This document shows, one piece after another, positions 36,907-44,549 of a stretch of DNA of 64,000 bases. Positions within the stretch are counted from its first letter, which is position 1. Every line of letters begins with the position of its first letter. Position numbers and translations under genes: made by a program. Below the pieces are notes generated by a model. The model was given only the letters and a program-made list of their open reading frames with translations, was not told where the DNA came from and did no database searches. The stretch covers positions 310,001-374,000 of the forward strand of contig NZ_CAJYVQ010000008.1 in NCBI RefSeq assembly GCF_913778665.1. Reading direction: 5' to 3'. Origin of the DNA: an uncultured Stenotrophomonas sp. (GTDB taxonomy: Bacteria > Pseudomonadota > Gammaproteobacteria > Xanthomonadales > Xanthomonadaceae).

Positions 36907-36927
36907 AGCAACAGCAACAGCAACAGC
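36907..36927. repeat. AGCAAC hexanucleotide tract
   Basis: Three perfect tandem AGCAAC units are followed by AGCAGAAGCG. They lie about 22 bp before element 3, on the GACGCCGTAAA side. Confidence 0.8.
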
Positions 36928-36948
36928 AGAAGCGTGCATTCCGTGGGT

Positions 36949-37052
36949 TGGCGGGGCGGTGTCGGAGTGCGGGGACGCCGTAAACCCATCCATGGGGGCT
37001 TGGCAGCCGCATTCATGCGGCTGACACCCCGCACTCCGACACCGCCCCACCT
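36949..37052 (+). repeat. Three-helix palindromic element, copy 3
   Basis: The outer stem pairs GGGGCGGTGTCGGAGTGCGG with the complementary right arm at 37027-37049. Inside are GACGCCGTAAACCCA, the CCCA-TCCA-TGGG hairpin, GCTTGG and the CAGCCGCAT-TC-ATGCGGCTG hairpin. The TCTGACAG tail follows. Confidence 0.9.
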
Positions 37053-37075
37053 CTGACAGATTCCGGCGGCTGTTG

Positions 37076-37099
37076 GTAGGTGTCGACCTTGGTCGACAC
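37076..37099. repeat. GTAG-headed REP hairpin (GTAGGTGTCGACC class)
   Basis: GTAGGTGTCGACC-TT-GGTCGACAC forms a 9-bp stem; it abuts the next REP by 1 bp. Confidence 0.85.
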
Positions 37100-37100
37100 G

Positions 37101-37123
37101 GTAGATCCACGCCATGCGTGGAT
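37101..37123 (+). repeat. SMAG/REP hairpin (GTAGATCCACGC class), left half of an inverted pair
   Basis: It has the GTAG head and the ATCCACGC-CAT-GCGTGGAT stem. With the copy at 37168-37190 it forms a head-out inverted dimer separated by 44 bp of AT-rich sequence. Confidence 0.9.
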
Positions 37124-37167
37124 GAATCTCCATCGAAATCGAATATTTCGAATTGAAATCGAAAAGC

Positions 37168-37190
37168 ATCCACGCATGGCGTGGATCTAC
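37168..37190 (-). repeat. SMAG/REP hairpin, right half of the inverted pair
   Basis: This is the reverse complement of the 37101 copy, ending ATCTAC on the plus strand. Confidence 0.9.
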
Positions 37191-37214
37191 TGCAGATCGC
37201 GGAGATCTGTCGAA

Positions 37215-37316
37215 GGCGGGGTGGGTCCGGTTGCGGGAGTGTCCGCGGCATGGATGCCGCGGCCAAGCCCCCATGGATGGGTTTACGGCGTCTCCCGCAA
37301 CCGGACCCACCCCGCC
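37215..37316 (-). repeat. Three-helix palindromic element, copy 4
   Basis: The arms at 37215-37239 and 37292-37316 are perfectly complementary over 25 bp but differ in sequence from the other copies. On the minus strand the core reads GACGCCGTAAACCCA, CCCA-TCCA-TGGG hairpin, GCTTGG, then CCGCGGCAT-CC-ATGCCGCGG, and the TTCGACAG tail. Confidence 0.92.
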
Positions 37317-37336
37317 ATCCCACGGATTGCCCGCTT

Positions 37337-37358
37337 TTGACGTTGACGTTGACGTTGA
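37337..37358. repeat. TTGACG hexanucleotide tract
   Basis: Three tandem TTGACG units plus a partial TTGA lie 21 bp beyond element 4, on its GACGCCGTAAA side. Confidence 0.8.
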
Positions 37359-37451
37359 TTCGGCAGGTGCAGGGCGCCGCCCTGCCGATAAACCCCCTCC
37401 TGCGACGGTTCGCCGCACGGGCAACCCTGGACCCGCCTCTACACTAGCGGA

Positions 37452-37883
37452 GTGACCCGCCTGTCCCGCCCGCAGCGTCTCCTGCTCCAGCTCGCCATCC
37501 TGGCGACGCTGTTGATGGTGCTCGCGCCGTTGGTCAGCCGCGCGCTGCAGGTGGCGCCGATGGACCACACCGCGATGGCGGGCATGGACCCCGCCGCCAT
37601 GGGCCATGACATGCACGACATGGCCATGGCCGGGCACGACCAGCATGGGGCTGCGCCGGCAGCGCCCAACCGACCGGCCGACCCCCACGCCATGCATGGC
37701 GAAGCCTGCGAATACTGCGTACTGGCCATGCGCCTGCTGCCATGGCTGGCGGTGCTGGTGCTGCTGTTGCCGCTGCTGTGGCAGCCACGCCTGGTGTTCC
37801 CGTGGTCGCAACAGGTGCTGCCCGCATCGCACTGGCCCGCACATGCCGCACGTGGGCCACCGCGCGTCTCCATCGTCCGCTGA
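37452..37883 (+). CDS. DUF2946-like Met/His-rich membrane protein, copper-linked
   Basis: The 143-residue protein has an N-terminal signal/anchor helix (about 9-28), a Met/His/Asp-rich loop at 37-65 (MDHTAMAGMD, GHDMHDMAMAGHDQH) suited to binding copper, a CEYC motif at 86-89, and a second helix at about 95-110. This layout fits DUF2946, often found beside copper receptors. The OprC-type receptor begins 71 bp downstream, so the pair probably handles copper at the envelope. The GTG start at 37452 is uncertain because the GGAG ahead of it overlaps the codon. Confidence 0.78.
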   Translation: MTRLSRPQRLLLQLAILATLLMVLAPLVSRALQVAPMDHTAMAGMDPAAMGHDMHDMAMAGHDQHGAAPAAPNRPADPHAMHGEACEYCVLAMRLLPWLAVLVLLLPLLWQPRLVFPWSQQVLPASHWPAHAARGPPRVSIVR

Positions 37884-37954
37884 TATCCCCGTGAATCTGC
37901 CGCACGACGCCTGACCGGGCGCCGTGCGCGCGTGCGTACCCTGGAGCTGTTCCG

Positions 37955-40018
37955 ATGAAAATGATTTCCCGCCCGGCGGCCGCCTGTGCGCGCCTGCCGG
38001 TTGCCCTTGGCCTGGCCCTGGCCGCGTCACTGGCCCACGCTGCGCCTGCCGAAGAAGCGCGCACCCTCGACACGCTGGTGGTCACCGCCGCCGCACCGTC
38101 GTCGCCCCTGCACTGGGTGACCGATCCGCGCCTGCCGCGGCAGCCGGTACCAGCCAGCGACGGCGCCGATTACCTGAAGACCGTTCCCGGCTTCTCCGCC
38201 ATCCGCAACGGCGGTACCAACGGCGACCCGGTGCTGCGTGGCATGTTCGGCTCGCGCCTGAACATCCTCAGCAACGACGGCAACCTGATCGGTGCCTGCC
38301 CGTCGCGCATGGACAATCCGTTGTCCTATATCGCGCCGGAGAGCTTCGACCGGCTGACCATCATCAAGGGACCGCAGAGCGTGCGCTGGGGCGCTGGTGC
38401 GTCGGCCGGCACCGTGCGCTTCGAGCGCGACACGCCGCGCTTCGAGGAGCCGGGCCTGCGTGCCGATGCCAGTGCGCTGGTCGGTTCGCGCAACCGCAAC
38501 GACCAGGTGCTGGACCTGACCCTGGGCAACCCGACGGGGTACGTGCGTGCCAGCGGCAACCGTTCCGAAGCCGATGACTACAAGGACGGCCACGGCGAGG
38601 TGGTGCCGTCGAAGTGGCGCAAGTGGAACGGTGACGTGGCCATCGGCTGGACGCCGGACGCCGATACGCTGCTGGAAATCTCCGCCGGTGCCGGCGATGC
38701 GATCGCGCGCTATGCCGGGCGTGGCATGGACGGCGCCGCGTTCGAGCGCACCAGCTACGCGGCACACTTCGAGAAGCGCAACCTGCCGGGCGCGTGGGAC
38801 ACGGTGCAGGCCAACGTGTACTACAACGAAGCCGACCATGTGATGGACAACTACACGCTGCGCACGTCGAATCCCAACAGCATGATGCCGATGCCGATGG
38901 CTTCGAATGTGGACCGCCGAACCCAGGGCGGCCGGGTCAGTTCCGAGTGGCGTTGGCAGGACGTGCAGCTGGTAGCGGGGGTGGATAGTGAAGACAGCCG
39001 CCACCGCGGCCGCATGGGCATGGGCCGCGATACTTACCGGCAGGCGGTGTGGGAGACCGATGCCAACTTCCGTCGCCATGGCGTGTTCAGCGAACTGACG
39101 CTGGGCGCTGGCACCGACCAGCGCTGGATCAGCGGCCTGCGCATCGATCGCGCCAGCGTGCGCGATGAGCGGCCCTCGATCCGCGGCATGATGGGGAGCA
39201 TGCCCAATCCGACTGCGGGCCAGCATCGCAAGGAATGGCTGGGCAGTGGCTTCCTGCGCTACGAGCAGGACCTGGACGGTGGCCTGACCTGGTACGCCGG
39301 TCTTGGCCACAGCCAGCGCATGCCCGATTACTGGGAGCTGTTCTCGCCCGATCACGGCCCGGCCGGTGCAGCGAACGCGTTTGCCGGCATCCAGCCGGAG
39401 CGCACCACCCAGCTCGACGTCGGCCTGCAGTACAAGGGCCCGCGCGTGCAGGCGTGGGTCTCGGCGTACGCCGGGCAGATCCAGGACTACATCCTGTTCA
39501 CCTATCACGGCAGCGGCATGATGGCCATGAGCCAGGCCAGCAACATCGATGCGCGCATCGCCGGTGCCGAGGCGGGGCTGGAAGTGAGTGTGGCCGAGCG
39601 GTGGAGGCTGGGCGGTACGCTGGCCTACGCCTGGGGCGAGAACCGCGACCAGCAGCGTCCGCTGCCGCAGATGCCACCACTGGAAGCGCGCCTGAGCGCT
39701 AACTGGGAAGGCCAGCGTTGGAGTGCCGGAGCACTGCTGCGCGCAGTGACCCGCCAGCATCGCGTGGCAGACGGGCAGGGCAACGTGGTCGCCCAGGACC
39801 TCGGGCCGAGTGCTGGTTTCGCCACGCTCGCGCTCAATGCGGCGTACCGCTTCAACTCGCAGCTGCAGCTCAGCGCCGGTGTCGATAACCTGTTCGACCG
39901 CGCCTACAGCGAGCACCTGAACCTGGCCGGCAGCGCCGATTTCGGCTTCCCGGCCGACCCGGTGCGCATCAACGAGCCCGGGCGCAGCCTGTGGATGAAG
40001 GTGAACTACCGGTACTGA
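37955..40018 (+). CDS. oprC: TonB-dependent copper receptor (OprC/NosA family)
   Basis: The 687-residue outer-membrane receptor has a signal peptide (to about residue 29), a TonB box-like DTLVVTA, a plug domain with GTNGDPVLRGMFGSRLNI and TIIKGPQSVRWGAGASAGTV, and a barrel ending in VNYRY. The plug carries CPSRM (Cys115-Met119), matching the CxxxM copper-binding motif known in OprC, and a Met-rich barrel loop MMPMPM. It should import copper using TonB energy. It is downstream of the DUF2946 gene. A hairpin with an adjacent A-run follows. Confidence 0.92.
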   Translation: MKMISRPAAACARLPVALGLALAASLAHAAPAEEARTLDTLVVTAAAPSSPLHWVTDPRLPRQPVPASDGADYLKTVPGFSAIRNGGTNGDPVLRGMFGSRLNILSNDGNLIGACPSRMDNPLSYIAPESFDRLTIIKGPQSVRWGAGASAGTVRFERDTPRFEEPGLRADASALVGSRNRNDQVLDLTLGNPTGYVRASGNRSEADDYKDGHGEVVPSKWRKWNGDVAIGWTPDADTLLEISAGAGDAIARYAGRGMDGAAFERTSYAAHFEKRNLPGAWDTVQANVYYNEADHVMDNYTLRTSNPNSMMPMPMASNVDRRTQGGRVSSEWRWQDVQLVAGVDSEDSRHRGRMGMGRDTYRQAVWETDANFRRHGVFSELTLGAGTDQRWISGLRIDRASVRDERPSIRGMMGSMPNPTAGQHRKEWLGSGFLRYEQDLDGGLTWYAGLGHSQRMPDYWELFSPDHGPAGAANAFAGIQPERTTQLDVGLQYKGPRVQAWVSAYAGQIQDYILFTYHGSGMMAMSQASNIDARIAGAEAGLEVSVAERWRLGGTLAYAWGENRDQQRPLPQMPPLEARLSANWEGQRWSAGALLRAVTRQHRVADGQGNVVAQDLGPSAGFATLALNAAYRFNSQLQLSAGVDNLFDRAYSEHLNLAGSADFGFPADPVRINEPGRSLWMKVNYRY

Positions 40019-40320
40019 TCCGCCGGCCATGGCCTGGCGCTGCCTGCGCGGCGGGCAAAAAAAAACGGGGCCGGATCCCCGCCAGGATCCGCCCCCTGCC
40101 CAACGCCCTCCGTCGGGCAGCTTCGACTCTACGATGGCAACGCCTGCGGTGCACGGCTGGATACACCCCGACACACGCCGACACCGCGGCCATCAGCCTT
40201 GCATGGAACGGGTTCAAGGCGCTATCGCAGTGCCGGTTCAACGCCGGTAAACGCTTGGCACATACCGCTTTTGCAGGCCCTTGCCTACACTCGGCGGCCG
40301 TGGATCAATCAGGACCGTTC
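40019..40320. other. Intergenic region between oprC and the RND adaptor gene
   Basis: It contains the A-run and hairpin at 40057-40095. The remaining 220 bp show no gene, no clear repeat, and no strong promoter hexamers; the RND operon promoter is presumably in the last 100 bp. Confidence 0.6.
40057..40095 (-). terminator. Terminator-like hairpin facing the minus strand
   Basis: The stem GGGG.CGGATCC/GGATCCGCCCC (one bulge) is preceded by nine A residues on the plus strand. On the minus strand this reads as a hairpin plus T9, a strong terminator, although no minus-strand gene lies to its right. It may still help end oprC transcription. Confidence 0.6.
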
Positions 40321-41427
40321 ATGTTGGCTCGTATCGCTTCGACCCTGGCCCTTGGCCTCAGCCTGGCCGTGCTGGCCGGGTGCGCAGGCAAACAGGAGGC
40401 CGCCGCGCGTCGGCAGGGCGAAGCAGTGCCGGTCACCGCGCAGGTCGTGCAGCCCACGCAGTGGAGCGACACCCTGCAGGCACTGGGCACCGCCAAGGCG
40501 CGCGAGTCGATCAGCGTCACCGCCAAGGTCAGCGAGATCGTCGAGAAGGTGCATTTCGAAAGCGGCCAGCACATCGCCGCCGGTGCCCCGATCGTGACCC
40601 TGCGCGGGCAGGCCCAGGAAGCGGCGCTGGTGCAGGCGCAGGCCACCTTCCACGAGGCCGACCAGCTGTACAAGCGCCAGCGCGAGCTGGCCACGCAGCG
40701 GTTGGTGTCCAGCGCCACGCTGGATACGCAGAAGTCGATCCGTGATGCCGCTGAGGCGCGCGTGATGCAGATGCAGGCCGACATCGGTGATCGCCGTGTG
40801 CGCGCACCGTTCGCCGGCGTGCTCGGTATCCGCCAGGTCAGCCCTGGCTCGCTGGTGACCCCGACCACGGTCATCGCCACGCTCGACGACATCGAGCACA
40901 TGCACGTCGATTTCCAAGTGCCGGAAGTGGAACTGGCCGCACTGGGCGTCGGTGACAAGGTCAGCGCCACCAGCGTGGCGTGGCCGGGCCGCACCTTCGA
41001 CGGCGTGGTCAGCACCATCGACGCACGCATCGATCCGGCCACCCGCGCGGTGACCGTGCGCGCCGACTTCGCCAACGGCGACCATGCGCTGCGCCCGGGC
41101 ATGCTGCTGGACGTGCGCCTGTTCCGTCCCGAGCGCCCGGCGCTGGTGGTGCCGGAAATCGCCGTGGTGCAGGTCGGCCGCGACACCTTTGTGTACCGCA
41201 TCAAGAACGACGACAGCGTCGAGCGCGTGGACGTGGTGACCGGCGCGCGCCGTGCCGGCGTGGTCGAGATCAAGCAGGGGCTGGAGGCCGGCCAGCGCAT
41301 CGTGGTCGACGGCACCGGCAAGCTGCGCCCGGGCCTGAAGGTCGCGGCCAAGGATGCGGCACCGTCCAGTGCGGCCAAGTCAGCTGACGTAGCGGCGCCG
41401 GTCGCGGCCGAGGGCCACGGCGGATGA
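40321..41427 (+). CDS. RND efflux periplasmic adaptor (membrane fusion protein)
   Basis: This 368-residue lipoprotein has lipobox VLAGC (Cys21). It follows the adaptor order: barrel-sandwich hybrid (ISVTAKVSEIVEKVHFESGQHIAAG), a short alpha-hairpin (about 100-145), the second lipoyl half (DRRVRAPFAGVLGIRQVSPGSLV), and the beta-barrel and membrane-proximal domains. It joins the inner-membrane pump to an outer-membrane channel. ATG 40321 is the natural start; the longer frame crosses the intergenic hairpin. Its stop overlaps the pump start by 4 bp. It belongs to one of the Sme-type systems of S. maltophilia, but I cannot say which. Confidence 0.9.
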   Translation: MLARIASTLALGLSLAVLAGCAGKQEAAARRQGEAVPVTAQVVQPTQWSDTLQALGTAKARESISVTAKVSEIVEKVHFESGQHIAAGAPIVTLRGQAQEAALVQAQATFHEADQLYKRQRELATQRLVSSATLDTQKSIRDAAEARVMQMQADIGDRRVRAPFAGVLGIRQVSPGSLVTPTTVIATLDDIEHMHVDFQVPEVELAALGVGDKVSATSVAWPGRTFDGVVSTIDARIDPATRAVTVRADFANGDHALRPGMLLDVRLFRPERPALVVPEIAVVQVGRDTFVYRIKNDDSVERVDVVTGARRAGVVEIKQGLEAGQRIVVDGTGKLRPGLKVAAKDAAPSSAAKSADVAAPVAAEGHGG

Positions 41428-44400
41428 AACTGTCCGACATCTCCATCCAGCGGCCGGTGTTCGCCGTGGTGATGAGCCTGCTGCTGCTGGTGCTGGGCGT
41501 GATGTCCTTCACCCGGCTCACCCTGCGCGAGCTGCCGGCCATCGATCCGCCGATCGTCTCGGTGTCGGTGGACTACACCGGTGCGTCGGCAGCGGTCATC
41601 GAAAGCCGCATCACCCAGGTGCTGGAAGATGCGCTGGCTGGTATTGAAGGCATCGATACGATCAACGCGCGCAGCACCAACGGCCGCTCGCAGGTCAGCA
41701 TCGAGTTCACCTCCAACCGCGATATCGAAGCGGCGGCCAACGACGTGCGCGATGCGGTCAGCCGCGTCGCCGACCGCATGCCGGAAGAAGCGCGCCCGCC
41801 GGAAATCGCCAAGGTCGAAAGCGATGCCGATCCAATCATCTGGTTCAACATGGTCTCCTCGACCATGGACACGCTGGAACTGAGCGACTACGCCGACCGC
41901 TACGTGGTCGACCGCTTCTCCAGCCTGGACGGCGTGGCCCAGGTCCGCATCGGTGGCCGCCAGCGCTACGCGATGCGCATCTGGCTGGACCGTGACCAGC
42001 TGGCCGCGCGCGGGCTGACCACCGGCGATGTGGAAACCGCACTGCGCAACGAGAACGTAGAACTGCCGGCCGGCCGCATCGAGTCGACCGACCGCGATTT
42101 CACCCTGCGCGTGGAGCGCAACTACATCAAGCCGGAAGACTTCGCGACCATCCCGCTGGGCAAGGGCCGCGACGGCTACGTGGTGCGCATGGGCGACGTG
42201 GCAAAGATCGAGCTGGCCTCGGCGGAGCGTCGCGCGTACTACCGCAGCAACGGTGAGCCGGGCATCGGCCTGGGCATCGTCAAGACCTCCACCGCCAACT
42301 CGCTGGATGTGGCGCGCACCGCGCGTGCCGAAGCCGAGCGTGTGGCGCTGTCGCTGCCCAAGGGCACGCAGATCTTTGTTGCGTTCGACAACACCACCTT
42401 CATCGAAGCCGCCGTGGACCGCGTCTACGCCACGCTGGTGGAGGCGATGATCCTGGTGCTGGCGGTGATCTGGCTGTTCCTCGGCAGCTTCCGCGCCGCA
42501 CTGATTCCGGCGGTGACCGTGCCGGTCTGCCTGGTGGCCGCGTTCATCGCACTGTATGCGTTCGACTTCTCGATCAACCTGCTGACCCTGCTCGCTCTGG
42601 TGCTGTGCATCGGCCTGGTGGTGGACGACGCGATCGTGGTGGTGGAGAACGTGCAGCGCCGCATCGATCTGGGCGAGCCACCGCTGGTGGCCTCCAAGCG
42701 CGGCACCGCACAGGTCGCCTTCGCGGTGATCGCCACCACCGCCGTGCTGGTTGCGGTGTTCCTGCCGGTCGGTTTCCTGGAAGGCAATACCGGCCGCCTG
42801 TTCCGCGAACTGGCGGTGGCGCTGGCGGCAGCGGTGGCGTTGTCCGCGTTCGTGGCGCTGACGCTGACGCCGATGATGGCGTCCAAGCTGCTCAAGCCGC
42901 ACACGGGTCAGGCACCGCGTGGCCTGCATGGCTTCATCAACCGCAATCTGGAACGTCTGGCCTCGGGCTACGGGCGCGTGCTCGACCATCATGTGGACCG
43001 CACCTGGATCTACCTGCTGGTGATGGTGGCCGCGCTGGCCGCCAGCTGGGGCCTGCTGAAGCTGCTGCCGTCGGAGCTGGCGCCGGCCGAAGACCGCGGT
43101 TCGTTCCAGATCATGATCGACGGCCCGGAGGGCGCCGGCTACGACTACACCGTGCAGCAGGTGCAGCAGGTGGAAGCGCTGCTGGCCCCGCATGTCGGCC
43201 CGGACAAGCCGATCGTGCGCGCCAACCCGCGCGTGCCGGGTGGCTGGGGGGCCAGCGAGGAAATGCACACCGGTCGCGTCAGCATCTTCCTGCAGCCGTG
43301 GCGCCAGCGCAGCGAGGCCACGCCGGATGTGGCCAATGAGCTGCAGAAGGAACTGAACACCATCCGCGGCGTGCGCGTGCGCACCCAGGTCGGTGGCGGC
43401 CTGGTGCGCGGTGGCGGCCAGCCCTTCCAGATCGTGCTGGGAGGCCCGGAATATGCCGAAATCGCGCAGTGGCGCGACCGCGTCCTGCTGCGCATGGCCG
43501 ACAATCCCGGCCTGGTCGGCCCGGATTCGGACTACAAGGAAACCCGGCCGCAGATGCGGGTGAACATCGACCGCCAGCGTGCGGCTGACCTGGGCGTGCC
43601 GGTCACCGCGATCGGTTCGGCGCTGGAAACCATGATGGGTTCGCGCCGCGTCACCACCTTCGTCGACAACGGCGAGGAGTACGACGTGCTGGTGCAGGCC
43701 GGTCGCGATGGCCGTGCCAGCCCGGCCGACCTGGCTGCGATCCGCGTGCGTGCCACCTCCGGTGAGCTGGTGCCGCTGTCCAACCTGGTCACACTCAGTG
43801 AAGTGGCCGAGGCGGGCACCCTGAACCGCTTCAACCGCCTGCGCTCGATCACCATCACCGCCGGCCTGGCGCCGGGCTACCCGCTGGGCGAGGCCATCGG
43901 CTGGGCGCAGAACGTGGCCCGCGAAGAGCTGCCGCAGTACGCGCAGCTGAACTGGAAGGGAGAATCACGCGAGTACCAGAGTGCCGGTGGCGCCGTGCTG
44001 CTGACATTCGCGATGGCCCTGCTGGTGGTGTACCTGGTGCTGGCCGCGCAGTTCGAGAGCTTCATCCACCCGCTCACCATCATGCTGACGGTGCCACTGG
44101 GCGTGCTCGGCGCGCTGGTCGGGTTGTGGGTGAGCGGAGGCACGGTAAACCTGTTCAGCCAGATCGGCATCGTCATGCTGGTCGGCCTGGCGGCCAAGAA
44201 CGGCATCCTCATCGTCGAATTCGCCAACCAGCTGCGCGACGACGGGCGCACCGTTCGCGAGGCAATCATCGAATCGGCGATGGTGCGCCTGCGCCCGATC
44301 CTGATGACCTCGATCGCCACCGTGGTGGGTGCGATCCCGCTGGTGGTGGCCGGTGGTCCCGGCTCGGCCAGCCGTGGCACGATCGGCATCGTGATCATCT

Positions 44401-44549
44401 TCGGCGTGACCCTCTCGACCTTCCTGTCGCTGTTCGTGGTGCCGGCGTTCTACGCGCGGCTGGCCCCGTACACCCGTTCGCCGGAAGCAGTGAAGCGCGA
44501 GCTGGAGAAGCAGGAAGCGGAGTCGCCGTCGGTGGGCGGGCATGCCTGA
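41424..44549 (+). CDS. RND efflux pump permease (HAE1 family)
   Basis: The 1041-residue inner-membrane pump has twelve helices and two large periplasmic loops. Helix 4 carries LCIGLVVDDAIVVVENV with the two proton-relay aspartates, and helix 10 has the lysine in VGLAAKNGILIVEFANQ. Proton-driven export of drugs or other hydrophobic compounds is expected. The gene follows its adaptor with a 4-bp overlap. No outer-membrane channel gene and no TetR/LysR regulator are adjacent, so it presumably shares a TolC-like channel. The substrate cannot be predicted from the sequence. Confidence 0.94.
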   Translation: MKLSDISIQRPVFAVVMSLLLLVLGVMSFTRLTLRELPAIDPPIVSVSVDYTGASAAVIESRITQVLEDALAGIEGIDTINARSTNGRSQVSIEFTSNRDIEAAANDVRDAVSRVADRMPEEARPPEIAKVESDADPIIWFNMVSSTMDTLELSDYADRYVVDRFSSLDGVAQVRIGGRQRYAMRIWLDRDQLAARGLTTGDVETALRNENVELPAGRIESTDRDFTLRVERNYIKPEDFATIPLGKGRDGYVVRMGDVAKIELASAERRAYYRSNGEPGIGLGIVKTSTANSLDVARTARAEAERVALSLPKGTQIFVAFDNTTFIEAAVDRVYATLVEAMILVLAVIWLFLGSFRAALIPAVTVPVCLVAAFIALYAFDFSINLLTLLALVLCIGLVVDDAIVVVENVQRRIDLGEPPLVASKRGTAQVAFAVIATTAVLVAVFLPVGFLEGNTGRLFRELAVALAAAVALSAFVALTLTPMMASKLLKPHTGQAPRGLHGFINRNLERLASGYGRVLDHHVDRTWIYLLVMVAALAASWGLLKLLPSELAPAEDRGSFQIMIDGPEGAGYDYTVQQVQQVEALLAPHVGPDKPIVRANPRVPGGWGASEEMHTGRVSIFLQPWRQRSEATPDVANELQKELNTIRGVRVRTQVGGGLVRGGGQPFQIVLGGPEYAEIAQWRDRVLLRMADNPGLVGPDSDYKETRPQMRVNIDRQRAADLGVPVTAIGSALETMMGSRRVTTFVDNGEEYDVLVQAGRDGRASPADLAAIRVRATSGELVPLSNLVTLSEVAEAGTLNRFNRLRSITITAGLAPGYPLGEAIGWAQNVAREELPQYAQLNWKGESREYQSAGGAVLLTFAMALLVVYLVLAAQFESFIHPLTIMLTVPLGVLGALVGLWVSGGTVNLFSQIGIVMLVGLAAKNGILIVEFANQLRDDGRTVREAIIESAMVRLRPILMTSIATVVGAIPLVVAGGPGSASRGTIGIVIIFGVTLSTFLSLFVVPAFYARLAPYTRSPEAVKRELEKQEAESPSVGGHA

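Larger units (their letters stand above)
36860..37451. other. Repeat-rich intergenic region between cysB and the DUF2946 gene
   Basis: No real gene is seen. From left to right it holds an AGCAAC tract, three-helix element 3, a GTAGGTGTCGACC REP hairpin, two inverted SMAG/REP copies around an AT-rich TCGAAAT-rich spacer, three-helix element 4 in reverse, and a TTGACG tract. A GGGCTTGCAGCCCTGCA mini-hairpin lies at 36874-36890. Confidence 0.85.

Noticed and set aside
36907..37358. Possible CRISPR-like or minisatellite array
   Set aside because: The tandem units are only 6 bp and two or three copies long, and the larger repeats are palindromes in inverted orientation, not direct repeats with spacers. 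No cas genes are present.
36895..37455. Short open frames in the repeat region with the shared peptide GRRKPIHG or MDGFTASP
   Set aside because: The shared peptides come from translating the conserved core of the three-helix elements; they appear on both strands because the elements are palindromic, and no starts have ribosome binding sites.
38027..43268. Long minus-strand frames opposite oprC and the RND pump
   Set aside because: They are reverse frames of strongly coding genes; no motifs, no ribosome binding site, and a terminator-like hairpin interrupts the region.
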